From Strigomonas culicis (taxonomy: Eukaryota; Euglenozoa; Kinetoplastea; Trypanosomatida; Trypanosomatidae): a stretch of DNA of 20,340 nt. The position numbers and the translations under genes were made by a program. The stretch's first letter is position 1. Each line of letters begins with the position of its first letter. The stretch is from contig AUXH01000354.1 of the NCBI GenBank assembly GCA_000482145.1, forward strand, positions 1 through 20,340, in the 5' to 3' direction. Below, piece after piece: positions 6,787-14,836 of this stretch. The notes under the pieces are model-generated. The model saw nothing but the letters and a program-made list of their open reading frames with translations, had not been told where the DNA came from and did not search any database.

Positions 6787-9555
6787 CTAGGGAGCCGGTG
6801 GGGCCGTCATGCCCGCTGCCGTCTGGAACAAATTGATCGGTGTACTCCCATCCGTTACGAGGTACCCCTCCAAGCCCAAGCTCTGCAGCAGCTTCGCCTG
6901 CAGCTCCGGGGCGGCGCGCGCCATCTCCGCGATCGTCTGCGGCCCGAGCGCCGCGATCACCTTCGCCGTCAGGTCGTGCTGGATGGCCGCGGTGGCCGTG
7001 TCGTAGGCGGCCTGCAGCGCCTCCTGCCGACCCTGCTGCTCGAGCTGCAGCACCTTCTTGCGCTGCTGCACGGCGCTCATGGTGCGGTAAAGCAGCTGGT
7101 CCTTCTCCGCCCGCATCGCGGCCGCCTGCGTCGTCGCCTCGCCCTCGATCTGCAGCGCGCGCGCGGCGGCCTGCCCCATCGCGCTGGACTTGCCGACGTG
7201 GGCGTAGACGAGGCCGCGGTTCTCCGCCTCGAGCAGCACGCGCCGCAGCTCCTCGTTCGCGACCTGGTCGGTCATGCGCTGGCGGCCGAGCCGGCCGCTC
7301 GCCTCCTGCTCGCGCGCGCTCGCCACCTGCTGCGCGTCGGCCTCCTGTGCGTAGGTCGTGATCTCGATCGCCATCTTCACGGACTTCTGCAGCCCCTGCC
7401 GCGTGCGGGCGTCCAGCACCTCCATCTCCTGGATGTCGACCGACGTGATGACGAGGCGGTTCTCCGGGAAGCGCAGCTCGCTGCGTGCGAGCCCGGTGGC
7501 GGGGTCCACGCCGAAGACGGCGTCGCGCAGCGTCTTCGCGCTGCTCCGGTGGAACTCCTCGAACGGCAGCAGCGCGACCGCCGCGCGGATGCTGCTCGCG
7601 ATGAAGGAGCAGGCGTCGCCGACAAAGTCGTTCACCGTGAAGCACTTCTGCGCCTCGCCGGTCGCGCCGTACGGGACGTCGAAGAACCAGTCGTAGCCGA
7701 GCTGCAGCGCGAGCTGCGCGTGGTCACGCGTCTCGACGTGCACGACGTCGGCCATATTCGCCGGCCCGAGGAAGAGATAGAGGGCCGAGATGCGGTGCGG
7801 CTCCTTGGGGAGGCACTTGGTCGGCTGCGCGGGGTCCCACGGTGACCCGGAGAGCGAGATGATCGTGAACTCCTCGTGCGGCTCCAGTATCACCCGCGCC
7901 GGGCCGAAGATGAGCCGCTTCGTCTGCGACTTGTAGTTGTAGAGCTGGGTGACGCTGCGATAGGGGATGTGGAACACGATCGCCTTGCTTTCCTCCTCCA
8001 CGTCCAGCGGGCGGCACGGGGAGCTGGGCATCTCCGACGTGTACGACTCCGAGTCCTCACTCGTCACTGTAGTATCCGGATCGTCCGTGTCATCACAATT
8101 GGTGTTGTAGTGCAGCGTCGTCTGCTGCTCGAGCCCATTGTCGCCGCGTGTGCGTGCGACGGCGCGGTTTGCGACGTTGACCGTGTGGTTTTGGGTCTGC
8201 TTCAGCAGCAGCGCGCGCACGAGCGGGGGCACTGGCTTCGCCCACAGCGCCTCGGACGCCTGGAGCATGTAGGAGGCAGGGCCGCCGACGAGCCGCACGA
8301 CGCCGGTAAGCTTGTCGCGCACGTAGATGCCCTCGCACTCGCCGAGAAGGATGGCGTCGCGCACACACCGCCCGGTGCGGGCGTCGTGCACGATGGTGTA
8401 GTGCTTGGTGGGCATGACGGAGCCGGGCCCCTTGATGAGCCACTGGTCGCCGCTGCTGCGGTGCACGTCGTGGCCGTGCTCGTCCGTTGCCGTCTCATCC
8501 ACAAAGTCGCACAGCGCCTGGGCGAGCACGGACTGCCCGGTGGAGAGGAGGTACTTTTTGTGGTACCCGTGGCGCAGCACCACATCGCTGCACGCGCGGA
8601 AGTAGAAGGTGTCGGAGAGCACGTCGCGGCCGCCCGTCTCCCGCTCGATCACCTGGAAGTGCTCGGGCGAGATGTACTTCACGTACATGGAGTCGTCGTG
8701 GATAGTCTCATACGGGTGGAGGAGGAACGACGGGCAGAGGTCGTGCGTCAGCAGGTACTCGTCGTTCACCTGGCGCCGCACGCCGAGGGCGAAGGCGCGC
8801 GGGTCCACGAAGGCCCGGTGGACGCGCACGACGCAGCTGCCGAGCGCGTCGCTCACGTACGGCTCCACTCGCCTCACCAGCTCCTCCTGCGGCTCCGGGA
8901 AGAAGAGCCCTGGGGTCGTGTACAGGTACAGCTCGCCGAGGTGGTGCGTGACGCCCGTCGTCGGGTGCATGAAGGTCTCGCTGCAGTGGATGTGCAGCCC
9001 GCCGCCCGGCGGCACGACCGTGGCCTCCAGCAGTTGCAGCACCTTCTCCTCCACGCGGGGGTAGTAGGTCCCGGGGCCGCGCCGCATGTACCGCTCACCC
9101 TCCGCGCGCTTGCCCGCCGGGTGCTGCACCCCGCCAGCCTCGTCGTAGGCGGCGACCACCTCTAACCAGAGCGCCTCGTGCGGCGCGAGCACGACCAGGG
9201 GCTCGACGCACGCGAGCTGCTCGTCGGGGTACAGCGGGAAGGGCGGCACCAGGTAGCGCACCTCCTCCTCCCCCACGCGGGTCCGGACCTGTCCGTGGGC
9301 ATCCTCCTCCGGCAGCGGCGTCGCGCTCGGCGCGGCCGCGGCCGGCGCCACGCGGCGGATCGGGTTGCGCACGATCGCGTAGTGGCCGTGCGGGACGACG
9401 ATGAAGGGCGACGCCGCCTTCGCGATCGTTTCGTTGGAGGCGAGCGTCCGCACGAGGGGGCCCACGACGAGCCGCGTCGTGTTCTCGTTCTCGTTCGTGA
9501 TGTGGGCGTACTCCTGCGGGCCCAGGCGCAGCACCGTCACGACGGCGGTGTCCAT
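6787..9555 (-). CDS. MVP: Major vault protein
   Basis: This 922-residue protein is the main structural protein of the vault, a large cytoplasmic ribonucleoprotein barrel of unknown cellular role. The N-terminal half has repeated MVP beta domains, with hallmarks such as [13 protein letters not shown] (53-65), [13 protein letters not shown] (160-172), a KGPGSVMP segment (375-382) and [14 protein letters not shown] (550-563). The shoulder domain follows (about 565-705; [20 protein letters not shown] at 594-613, [19 protein letters not shown] at 642-660). A long Ala/Gln/Glu-rich cap helix runs from about 720 to 865. The C-terminus keeps the family signature LLQSLGL (889-895) and [10 protein letters not shown] (901-910). 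Human MVP is slightly shorter, at about 890 residues. The extra length includes a polar, acidic Asp/Thr/Ser-rich insert at about 470-525 between the repeats and the shoulder. The gene looks intact. Trypanosomatids are known to encode several MVP copies; only one is here. Confidence 0.95.
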   Translation of the reverse strand: MDTAVVTVLRLGPQEYAHITNENENTTRLVVGPLVRTLASNETIAKAASPFIVVPHGHYAIVRNPIRRVAPAAAAPSATPLPEEDAHGQVRTRVGEEEVRYLVPPFPLYPDEQLACVEPLVVLAPHEALWLEVVAAYDEAGGVQHPAGKRAEGERYMRRGPGTYYPRVEEKVLQLLEATVVPPGGGLHIHCSETFMHPTTGVTHHLGELYLYTTPGLFFPEPQEELVRRVEPYVSDALGSCVVRVHRAFVDPRAFALGVRRQVNDEYLLTHDLCPSFLLHPYETIHDDSMYVKYISPEHFQVIERETGGRDVLSDTFYFRACSDVVLRHGYHKKYLLSTGQSVLAQALCDFVDETATDEHGHDVHRSSGDQWLIKGPGSVMPTKHYTIVHDARTGRCVRDAILLGECEGIYVRDKLTGVVRLVGGPASYMLQASEALWAKPVPPLVRALLLKQTQNHTVNVANRAVARTRGDNGLEQQTTLHYNTNCDDTDDPDTTVTSEDSESYTSEMPSSPCRPLDVEEESKAIVFHIPYRSVTQLYNYKSQTKRLIFGPARVILEPHEEFTIISLSGSPWDPAQPTKCLPKEPHRISALYLFLGPANMADVVHVETRDHAQLALQLGYDWFFDVPYGATGEAQKCFTVNDFVGDACSFIASSIRAAVALLPFEEFHRSSAKTLRDAVFGVDPATGLARSELRFPENRLVITSVDIQEMEVLDARTRQGLQKSVKMAIEITTYAQEADAQQVASAREQEASGRLGRQRMTDQVANEELRRVLLEAENRGLVYAHVGKSSAMGQAAARALQIEGEATTQAAAMRAEKDQLLYRTMSAVQQRKKVLQLEQQGRQEALQAAYDTATAAIQHDLTAKVIAALGPQTIAEMARAAPELQAKLLQSLGLEGYLVTDGSTPINLFQTAAGMTAPPAP

Positions 9556-10309
9556 GTACCTGTGTGTTAAATCGAAAGATGAAATAATAATAGAAACAAC
9601 CGCTTCCAGAAGGATTGCAAATCGGCAAGAAGGGGTGGAAGAAGAAAACGGAGAGATGGGAGGAAGCGGGGGCGTATAGATGTAGGTACGAGAAGAACAG
9701 TTGCGTAGTGTTTTTTTTTTCTCCCTTCACTTCATCAGCAGACAAATAGAGAGAAGCGAGAGGAAAAAACACAAGTAACTAAATAGATTATTATTCACAT
9801 TTCAAAATGGAAAAGGGTTAACAAGAACAACAACAACACCAAAAAAGTAAATATACAAATATAGACAAATAAATGTAAAGTGAAGAAGTCATGGGAAATC
9901 TCCTATTAAGATGCATCAAGAAAAGAGAAGCAAAGTAATAGAGAAAGAGAGAAATCTGTACGATGATGAGAAAGAGCAAACAAAAAAAAAAACACTTACG
10001 CAACGTACGGGCACCCAAACAATAGCACTCTACATGCCTTCTTACATTAATAGAGCGATTTCATAACAATAATACACTGGACACGTTCGCCTTTTTACTT
10101 GGACGATGCTTTCCTCCAAGCAAACAACCACAGTACAAAAGAAGAGGGGGAAAGAAGAGGTGAGACACAAAGAAAAGAAAAGAAAAATATAATAATACAG
10201 TAATCTGTACGTCTGTAATCAAGTACACACTAGAGGTTCATCACGTCCCCTCATCTGTGAGTTCTCCTTCTCGCGTGAAAAACACACCCACACCCACAAA
10301 CACACATAC
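9556..10309. other. Intergenic region between the LRR-like gene and MVP
   Basis: This 754-base AT-rich gap is the longest in the window. It contains an ACA-rich patch at about 9828-9840 and A-rich runs. Just after the upstream stop codon there is a CA-rich stretch (about 10280-10306), read as GT-rich with GGGTGTGGGTGTG in the transcript. A 66-codon minus-strand frame at 9818-10018 is Phe/Leu/Cys-rich low complexity and is not believed. No RNA gene or transposon was recognised. Confidence 0.55.
9603..9665 (-). promoter_or_regulatory. Probable spliced-leader acceptor of MVP
   Basis: The minus strand carries a long C/T-rich stretch at about 9665-9625. The first AG after it lies at 9604-9603 in CTGGAAG, giving a 5' UTR of about 47 bases. 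The context is less clean than at the other genes. Confidence 0.4.
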
Positions 10310-10969
10310 TTACAACACCGCGCTGCGTTTCGAATAGTTCACCTCAACTCCCTGTGCTTTGATCCTGTCCAGGGTCCCGGCCGACACGGAGCATGTGCTC
10401 ACCACATCCAGCCGCTTCAGCGTCGGCAGCTTCTTCACAAAGCTGAGAAGCGACACATCCCCCCAGTCGGAGCGGACGCCGCTGCGCAGCACCCGCAGCG
10501 CCGGGAAGTGCCTCTGCTGACAGCTGCACTCGGTGAAGAGGGGCTGCGAGCTCACGCTGGCCGGCATCTGCGTCAGGTCACACACCTCCAGGCACGGCAG
10601 GTGGGCGAGCAGGACCCAGAGGAAGGGGGTGCCCAACGTGCCGGACTGCAACGGCGGGTGCGTGAACTCCCTGCGGCGGTCGTGCGACATGAGCACGCGC
10701 ACCTCGTCGCGCGACAGGTCCTGCACCATCTGATTCGCCGCTAGGCGGCAGAGGTCCGGGTAGAAGCAGGGCAGCGGCGCGCTCAGCAGTGGGCTGAAGC
10801 GTGTGATGAGCGTCTGGTAGAGGACCTCCTCGTACAGGCGGTTGACGCTCGCCTGCTGTAGCTCGTTCTGCTGGCGCACCTCCGCGAGGGCCTCCGTGAA
10901 GCGCGCTTGCTGCGCTTCCAGAAGGGCCTTCACGGCCCCCTCCGTCATGAGCTGTTTCCCGTCCGACAT
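10310..10969 (-). CDS. Leucine-rich-repeat-like protein, function unknown
   Basis: This 219-residue protein was not recognised as a named family. Residues 9-48 are Glu/Gln/Ala-rich with heptad-like spacing, a probable short coiled coil. The second half shows irregular leucine-rich, ribonuclease-inhibitor-like units: HLPCLEVCDL (123-132), HFPALRVLRS (154-163) and KLPTLKRLDVVSTC (180-193), with a conserved-looking Trp at 169. There is no signal peptide or membrane segment. The frame is open for 57 more codons upstream, but these encode Phe/Leu-rich pyrimidine read-through, and both upstream Met codons lie before the likely splice acceptor at 11087. The start MSDGKQLM at 10969 is therefore preferred. 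A protein-protein interaction role is an inference from the repeats only. Confidence 0.8.
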   Translation of the reverse strand: MSDGKQLMTEGAVKALLEAQQARFTEALAEVRQQNELQQASVNRLYEEVLYQTLITRFSPLLSAPLPCFYPDLCRLAANQMVQDLSRDEVRVLMSHDRRREFTHPPLQSGTLGTPFLWVLLAHLPCLEVCDLTQMPASVSSQPLFTECSCQQRHFPALRVLRSGVRSDWGDVSLLSFVKKLPTLKRLDVVSTCSVSAGTLDRIKAQGVEVNYSKRSAVL

Positions 10970-11427
10970 CGTGCGGGGTAATGCTATTTCCTTTTGTTGG
11001 TTTACTTCTTTAAATGACAAAAAAAAAAGGAAAAACGGGAACAGCAGCAGTATGCAGAAAAAAATGTATTTTCTAGAATTGTATGACTGCATAAAAAAGG
11101 ATGAGAGAGAAAAAAAGAGGGGAAGAATGGTCTCGTGCACAAAGCCACATCAGAAGCGAAGGAACATAAACAGAAATATGATGCATAAACGAGAGTACAG
11201 GGAGGGAGAGGGGGCGAGTTAACGGCAGTTATTTTGCGGTTATTATGTATTAAGAATTAACAGAAAGAGTTAAACGTTTGAAAACACACTGCGTACACGC
11301 GGTACGTGCGTACATGAGTGTGACAGAAAGAAGTGCATCTTTAGGGCCAACGGCTTACAAAACAAAACAACTGGAGGTTGACAGGGGACGGCGATGTGCG
11401 CTTCTCAGCGGCCTGCCATCACCTCGC
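10970..11427. other. Intergenic region NOC3-LRR-like gene
   Basis: 458 bases hold the 3' UTR of NOC3 and the 5' UTR of the LRR-like gene. They are AT-rich with homopurine runs on the plus strand, including a second pyrimidine tract near 11018-11037. No gene or RNA was seen. Confidence 0.6.
11087..11131 (-). promoter_or_regulatory. Probable spliced-leader acceptor of the LRR-like gene
   Basis: The minus strand reads a long C/T tract (11130-11094) and then TTATGCAG, with the AG at 11088-11087. The resulting 5' UTR would be about 118 bases. This acceptor decides the start codon, because the only in-frame Met codons upstream of 10969 lie before it. Confidence 0.6.
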
Positions 11428-13239
11428 CTACGCCGTGTCCGCGACCCGCGCCCGCTTCCGTGACCGCAGCTGCTCCTTCAGCACGGACGGCAGCGGCGGC
11501 TTCGGTGTGATCTCGCCCGTGGCGGGGTTGTACTCCTCCATCACCTCGTAGGGCCCCAGTGCGTCGAGCTGCTTCGTGACGACGGGCGGCTGGCCGTGCT
11601 GCAGCTTGCTGAGCTTATGAAAGTGCCGGCAGAAGGTGTCCGCGACCTGCCGCTCCGTCGGGTGGTAGCTGCGCGTCAGAAGGCTGACCTCCCACGTGAA
11701 GCTGCTGTCCGCGTTCGCGGCCGCCGTCTGCTTCGCCTCGGGGTGGTACGCGCCGCGCCCGGCGATGACGTTGTCGCTACCGCCCATGATGATGGTGCCG
11801 GCGAGCGGGTAGCGCAGGGCGAGGCGGTGGCACAGCGCGAGCAGCGCCATGGCGGAGTGCGGCGGGCAGTAGGGGATGAACTGCATGATGCGCCGCAGGA
11901 TGGCCGTCACGCGCACGACGGGGAGGTGCTTCTGCGACAGGATGAGCAGGTCCACTGCGCGCAGCACGAGGCCGACGTGGAAGGTCCACTCCTTGGAGGC
12001 GTTCGCCTGCACGAAGGCGCCCTGCGCCATGGAGTCCGCGATGGAGAAGGCGATGGACGAGAGCGACCCCGCCGAGGCGGTGGAGCCCTGCGACGCGACC
12101 TCGTCGGCGTCGCCGGCGCTCTCCTCCGGCGCGCCGCCGTCCTCGCTCGTCATCTTGCCGGCCTCCGCGCTCGGGATGGTGAGGGCCTCGAGCAGGCACT
12201 CGAAGAGGATCTCGTGGAAGTAGCTGAGGTCGACCCGCCACTCCGCGCCGGTCGACGTCGCGTCCTTCTGCGCGAGGGTGGCGGCCGCCACGAGCGCGTG
12301 AAGCTTCGTCGCGATGACGGTCGCCTCGTCCTTCAGCAGGTCTTTCAGCGCCTCCATCAGGTCGTGGTACAGCTCCACGTTGACGAGCGGCGCGAACTTG
12401 ACGAGGCCCTCCAGCGTCGGCGCCAGGATCTTCGACTGGTGCGTCGGCGAGCACGACTTGCTGGCCTCCAGCACGCGTAGGTAGATGACGAAGACGCGGT
12501 GCACGATGCGGGACTGCTTCACGGCGACCTCCGCCTTGTTGCGCCGCGCGTTCGACTTCTGCATCTGCCGCGCGAGCTCCTTGTCCTCCTTCTTGAGCCT
12601 CTTGTTCTTCGCCTTCTCCTCCGCGATGTCGGGCCGGTGCATGTCCAGCATCGCCACGCGCACGTGCAGCAACAGGTTCAGCAGCTTGGGGTTCATCGCG
12701 TAGCTGCGCTTGCGCACAATGTCGAGCAGCGCGGCCACGATGTGCTCCGTCGCCTCGGACACCATCTGACCGTCCAGCAGCTCCGCGAGGGCCTTCATGC
12801 AGGGCTGCGCCACCCGCACGGACTTGCTGTTCGCGAAGTCAATCGCCAGGGAGAGGAGCGTCTCCGCGTGGTTGAACTCGGGCGCGGAGGAGCCGATCAG
12901 CTTCGCGCACAGGCGGCTGCCGAGCGCCTGCTGCTCCGGGTGCGGCTTCCGTGACAGCTTGCGCAGCAGCTGCAAGAAGTGCTCGTACTGCTTCAGGATC
13001 TCATGCTCGAGCTTTTGAACATTGTACACCTCCCGCTTCTTCTTCTGCTCCGCGCCGCCGTCCTCCTTCTCGAGCGTGGAGGCGATGCGGTAGTTGGGGA
13101 TGGTGTCGCACAGAATGTCGCACTCCTCGTTCAGGTTGGTGACCAGCTGACCGTAGTCCTCCGCCTGATGCTTGTGGAGCGCGTAGAGGGCCTTCAGGCG
13201 GTCCTGGAGGTAGGACGTATTCATTAAATAGCGCTGCAT
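11428..13239 (-). CDS. NOC3: Nucleolar complex protein 3 (NOC3 family)
   Basis: This 603-residue protein matches NOC3, a nucleolar partner in 60S pre-ribosome assembly and transport; yeast Noc3 also has a replication-licensing role. The N-terminal NOC3 block spans about 30-100, with CDTIPNYRIAST (44-55) corresponding to the family's PGYRIR segment and the helix EHEILKQYEHFLQLLRKLSRK (78-98). The middle is helical-repeat-like, with a Lys/Arg/Glu-rich stretch at 205-240. The C-terminal CBF/Mak21-type region (about 420-560) includes FIPYCPPHSAMALLALCHRL and TWEVSLLTRSYHPTERQVA (515-533), the expected LxxHYHP-like signature. An acidic Ser/Glu/Ala insert at 357-395 looks disordered, and the basic end RSRKRARVA (592-600) is a likely nuclear signal. 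It is shorter than human NOC3L, lacking the usual basic leader. The first ATG is used; MNTSYLQ at residue 6 is an alternative. Confidence 0.85.
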   Translation of the reverse strand: MQRYLMNTSYLQDRLKALYALHKHQAEDYGQLVTNLNEECDILCDTIPNYRIASTLEKEDGGAEQKKKREVYNVQKLEHEILKQYEHFLQLLRKLSRKPHPEQQALGSRLCAKLIGSSAPEFNHAETLLSLAIDFANSKSVRVAQPCMKALAELLDGQMVSEATEHIVAALLDIVRKRSYAMNPKLLNLLLHVRVAMLDMHRPDIAEEKAKNKRLKKEDKELARQMQKSNARRNKAEVAVKQSRIVHRVFVIYLRVLEASKSCSPTHQSKILAPTLEGLVKFAPLVNVELYHDLMEALKDLLKDEATVIATKLHALVAAATLAQKDATSTGAEWRVDLSYFHEILFECLLEALTIPSAEAGKMTSEDGGAPEESAGDADEVASQGSTASAGSLSSIAFSIADSMAQGAFVQANASKEWTFHVGLVLRAVDLLILSQKHLPVVRVTAILRRIMQFIPYCPPHSAMALLALCHRLALRYPLAGTIIMGGSDNVIAGRGAYHPEAKQTAAANADSSFTWEVSLLTRSYHPTERQVADTFCRHFHKLSKLQHGQPPVVTKQLDALGPYEVMEEYNPATGEITPKPPLPSVLKEQLRSRKRARVADTA

Positions 13240-13260
13240 TTTCTTATTATGATCGGTGTT

Positions 13261-13292
13261 GGGTGTGTGTGTGTGGGTGTGGGTGGGTGGGT
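13261..13292 (+). repeat. GT microsatellite with a G-quadruplex motif
   Basis: A GT-dinucleotide run (13263-13274) passes into GGGTGTGGGTGGGTGGG (13275-13291), four G3 runs with loops of 3, 1 and 1 bases. The G-rich strand is the template strand of NOC3, and the motif ends 36 bases before its start codon. The mRNA would carry the C/A-rich complement. Confidence 0.75.
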
Positions 13293-13392
13293 CCTTCCTT
13301 CAGCCTATGCGAAAATGGTTGATAGTATATTCTTGTTTCTATTTTCCTTTTCTGTTGTTGTCAGGGTTGGAAGTATAAACAATCGAATGTAC

Positions 13393-13437
13393 CTGGAGAG
13401 AAAAAGGGGGAGAGGAGAGCGAGGCGAGAGAAAGACA
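13393..13437 (-). promoter_or_regulatory. Probable spliced-leader acceptor of NOC3
   Basis: The minus strand has an almost pure C/T tract at 13435-13395 ending in TTTTTCTCTCCAG, with the AG at 13394-13393. It is the cleanest acceptor in the window and would give a 5' UTR of about 154 bases that includes the GT/AC repeat. Confidence 0.65.
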
Positions 13438-13656
13438 ATTGAAGTAGACACTCCAGCTGTAGAAATTCCCCATAAATGAACAGATTCGCGGCATCACCAC
13501 ACATCTTCGAGCAAAAGAAAAAAGGAAGAGGAATTATACGTCCGTATAAACAGCAACAGGTAGAAAAGAAAAAGGAGGAGAGCGAGTTTAGAAAAGGGGT
13601 GGAATGCGCGCTCTTGCCATGCCCACTGCTTGTTTCCTTTTTTGTTTCACTTCCTC

Positions 13657-14184
13657 TCAGTAGTTGAAGTATTTCTCGTTGAGCGTCTGGAAGGCGGGAA
13701 TGTAGTTTTTCATCAGCCCAAACAGCACCGCCGCGACGGTCGCCATCACAAAGGAAATGATCGAGTACTTCATGAGAGGCGCATTGCGGTTGTAGCACTC
13801 CGCCTTGATGGTCGATGTGCGCTTGCACATCTTGCCGGTGCACGTCGCAGCCTCCAGCACGCTTATCACCTCACACTCTTGCACGAGGGTGCTGACCGCC
13901 GTATCGGTCGCGTCGCCGCTGATGCTCTCGAAGATCCGCGCAAGCTCCGTGCGCACCTTTGAGCTTCGGATGTAGTCATTGCACAGCTTGTTCGTGCAGT
14001 CCGCGCAGGAGTCCACCACCCACGAGACGTTGTTCAGCTCGCTGCAGCCGCCCTGGTAGCAGCAGCGGCACGTGCACACCTTCTCACTCGCGACGTCCGC
14101 GCGGACAATGCCGCTCGCGCAGACCAGAAGGCACAGCAGCAGCACTGCCGGCAGGGGCAGGGACCTACACCATCTTGCCCCCAT
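13657..14184 (-). CDS. Cysteine-rich type I membrane protein, function unknown
   Basis: This 175-residue protein was not recognised as a named family. Residues 1-29 form a clear signal peptide (basic start, core LPLPAVLLLCLLVC, likely cleavage after IVRA). The lumenal or extracellular part has 12 cysteines, all between 37 and 130: a dense group CTCRCC (37-42), C47, C60, C63, C68, C104, C115, C120 and C130. This even number suggests a disulfide-bonded fold. There is one N-glycosylation sequon at N52 (NVS). A membrane helix spans about 140-158 (YSIISFVMATVAAVLFGLM). A short tail of about 17 residues, ending in KYFNY, would be cytosolic. It lies between NOC3 and the 1580-residue gene, which gives no functional hint. 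A surface, secretory-pathway or flagellar-pocket role is possible but only inferred. Confidence 0.85.
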   Translation of the reverse strand: MGARWCRSLPLPAVLLLCLLVCASGIVRADVASEKVCTCRCCYQGGCSELNNVSWVVDSCADCTNKLCNDYIRSSKVRTELARIFESISGDATDTAVSTLVQECEVISVLEAATCTGKMCKRTSTIKAECYNRNAPLMKYSIISFVMATVAAVLFGLMKNYIPAFQTLNEKYFNY

Positions 14185-14836
14185 GGAAGAGAAGGAAGTC
14201 CCTATATGGATAGATAGATCGTTGTGGACCTATACGTATTGTTTATATCAGAGAAAGAAGAGGAGAAAGAGAGGGGGGAAAGTGCGAAAAGAAGGCATTC
14301 AGTTTGTTGGCTTGTGTTTCGCATCTTCCGAAGTAGTAAAAGAGGTTCCAATATATATAGAATAGTCCACGGTGTGTACAGACACATGCACTCGATGTTT
14401 TAAATGATGTTTCGAACATATGAAGAGAAATGATAAATACTGCTGATACTGGATCTAAACTTGAAAAGGTAAAAAGAAATGGGAAAAAATACATCCATGA
14501 TGGGAGAAACGTAATGCTGTTGATCGATCAATGATGCTTCCGAGAAACAAAAATGTAAATAAAAAAAAGTGTGTGTCTATAATTTCAAAAGTACTCTGCA
14601 ATCTATTTCTAAACATGTATACTTACCAAAAAGGAGGTGGGAAAAAAAAAAAACAGAAACCTCCATAATAGTTACAAAAAGCCAAACAGCATCTTTTTTT
14701 TTTTTAAGAACTCAGTATTTCACTCTAACGAAAAGAGAAAAAGAGGTGTCCAGATCACCATACGGCCTACACCAGAATCAAACAGAGAAGCGCAAACAAA
14801 CTGACAACGGAGGGGCAGAAGAAGCAGCTGGCGTGC
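14185..14836. other. Intergenic region between the 1580-residue gene and the membrane protein gene
   Basis: 652 AT-rich bases, mostly the 3' UTR of the large gene. Contents are an A12 run near 14642-14653, a T-rich run near 14694-14705, the palindrome TTGATCGATCAA at 14520-14531 and a loose inverted repeat GGAGGT/ACCTCC around the A12 run. No coding frame here shows the local codon bias, and no RNA gene was recognised. Confidence 0.55.
14230..14286 (-). promoter_or_regulatory. Probable spliced-leader acceptor of the Cys-rich membrane protein gene
   Basis: A minus-strand C/T tract (about 14281-14251) is followed after a short AT-rich spacer by ACGTATAG, with the AG at 14231-14230. The predicted 5' UTR is about 46 bases. 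Confidence 0.5.

Larger units (their letters stand above)
13240..13656. other. Intergenic region between the Cys-rich membrane protein gene and NOC3
   Basis: 417 bases hold the 3' UTR of the membrane-protein gene and the NOC3 5' UTR. Apart from the acceptor tract and the GT repeat listed separately there are only homopurine runs. A 160-codon minus-strand frame at 13361-13843 overlaps the membrane-protein gene in another frame and is not credible. Confidence 0.6.

Noticed and set aside
9818..10018. A 66-codon minus-strand frame with membrane-like composition.
   Set aside because: Low-complexity Phe/Leu/Tyr/Cys from AT-rich DNA, no codon bias and no clear splice acceptor of its own.
10970..11140. 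A 57-residue hydrophobic N-terminal extension of the LRR-like protein.
   Set aside because: Both Met codons lie upstream of the acceptor AG at 11088-11087, and the residues are read-through of T-rich leader sequence.
14520..14531. 12-base palindrome TTGATCGATCAA.
   Set aside because: A single short palindrome in AT-rich spacer is expected by chance and has no partner or context.
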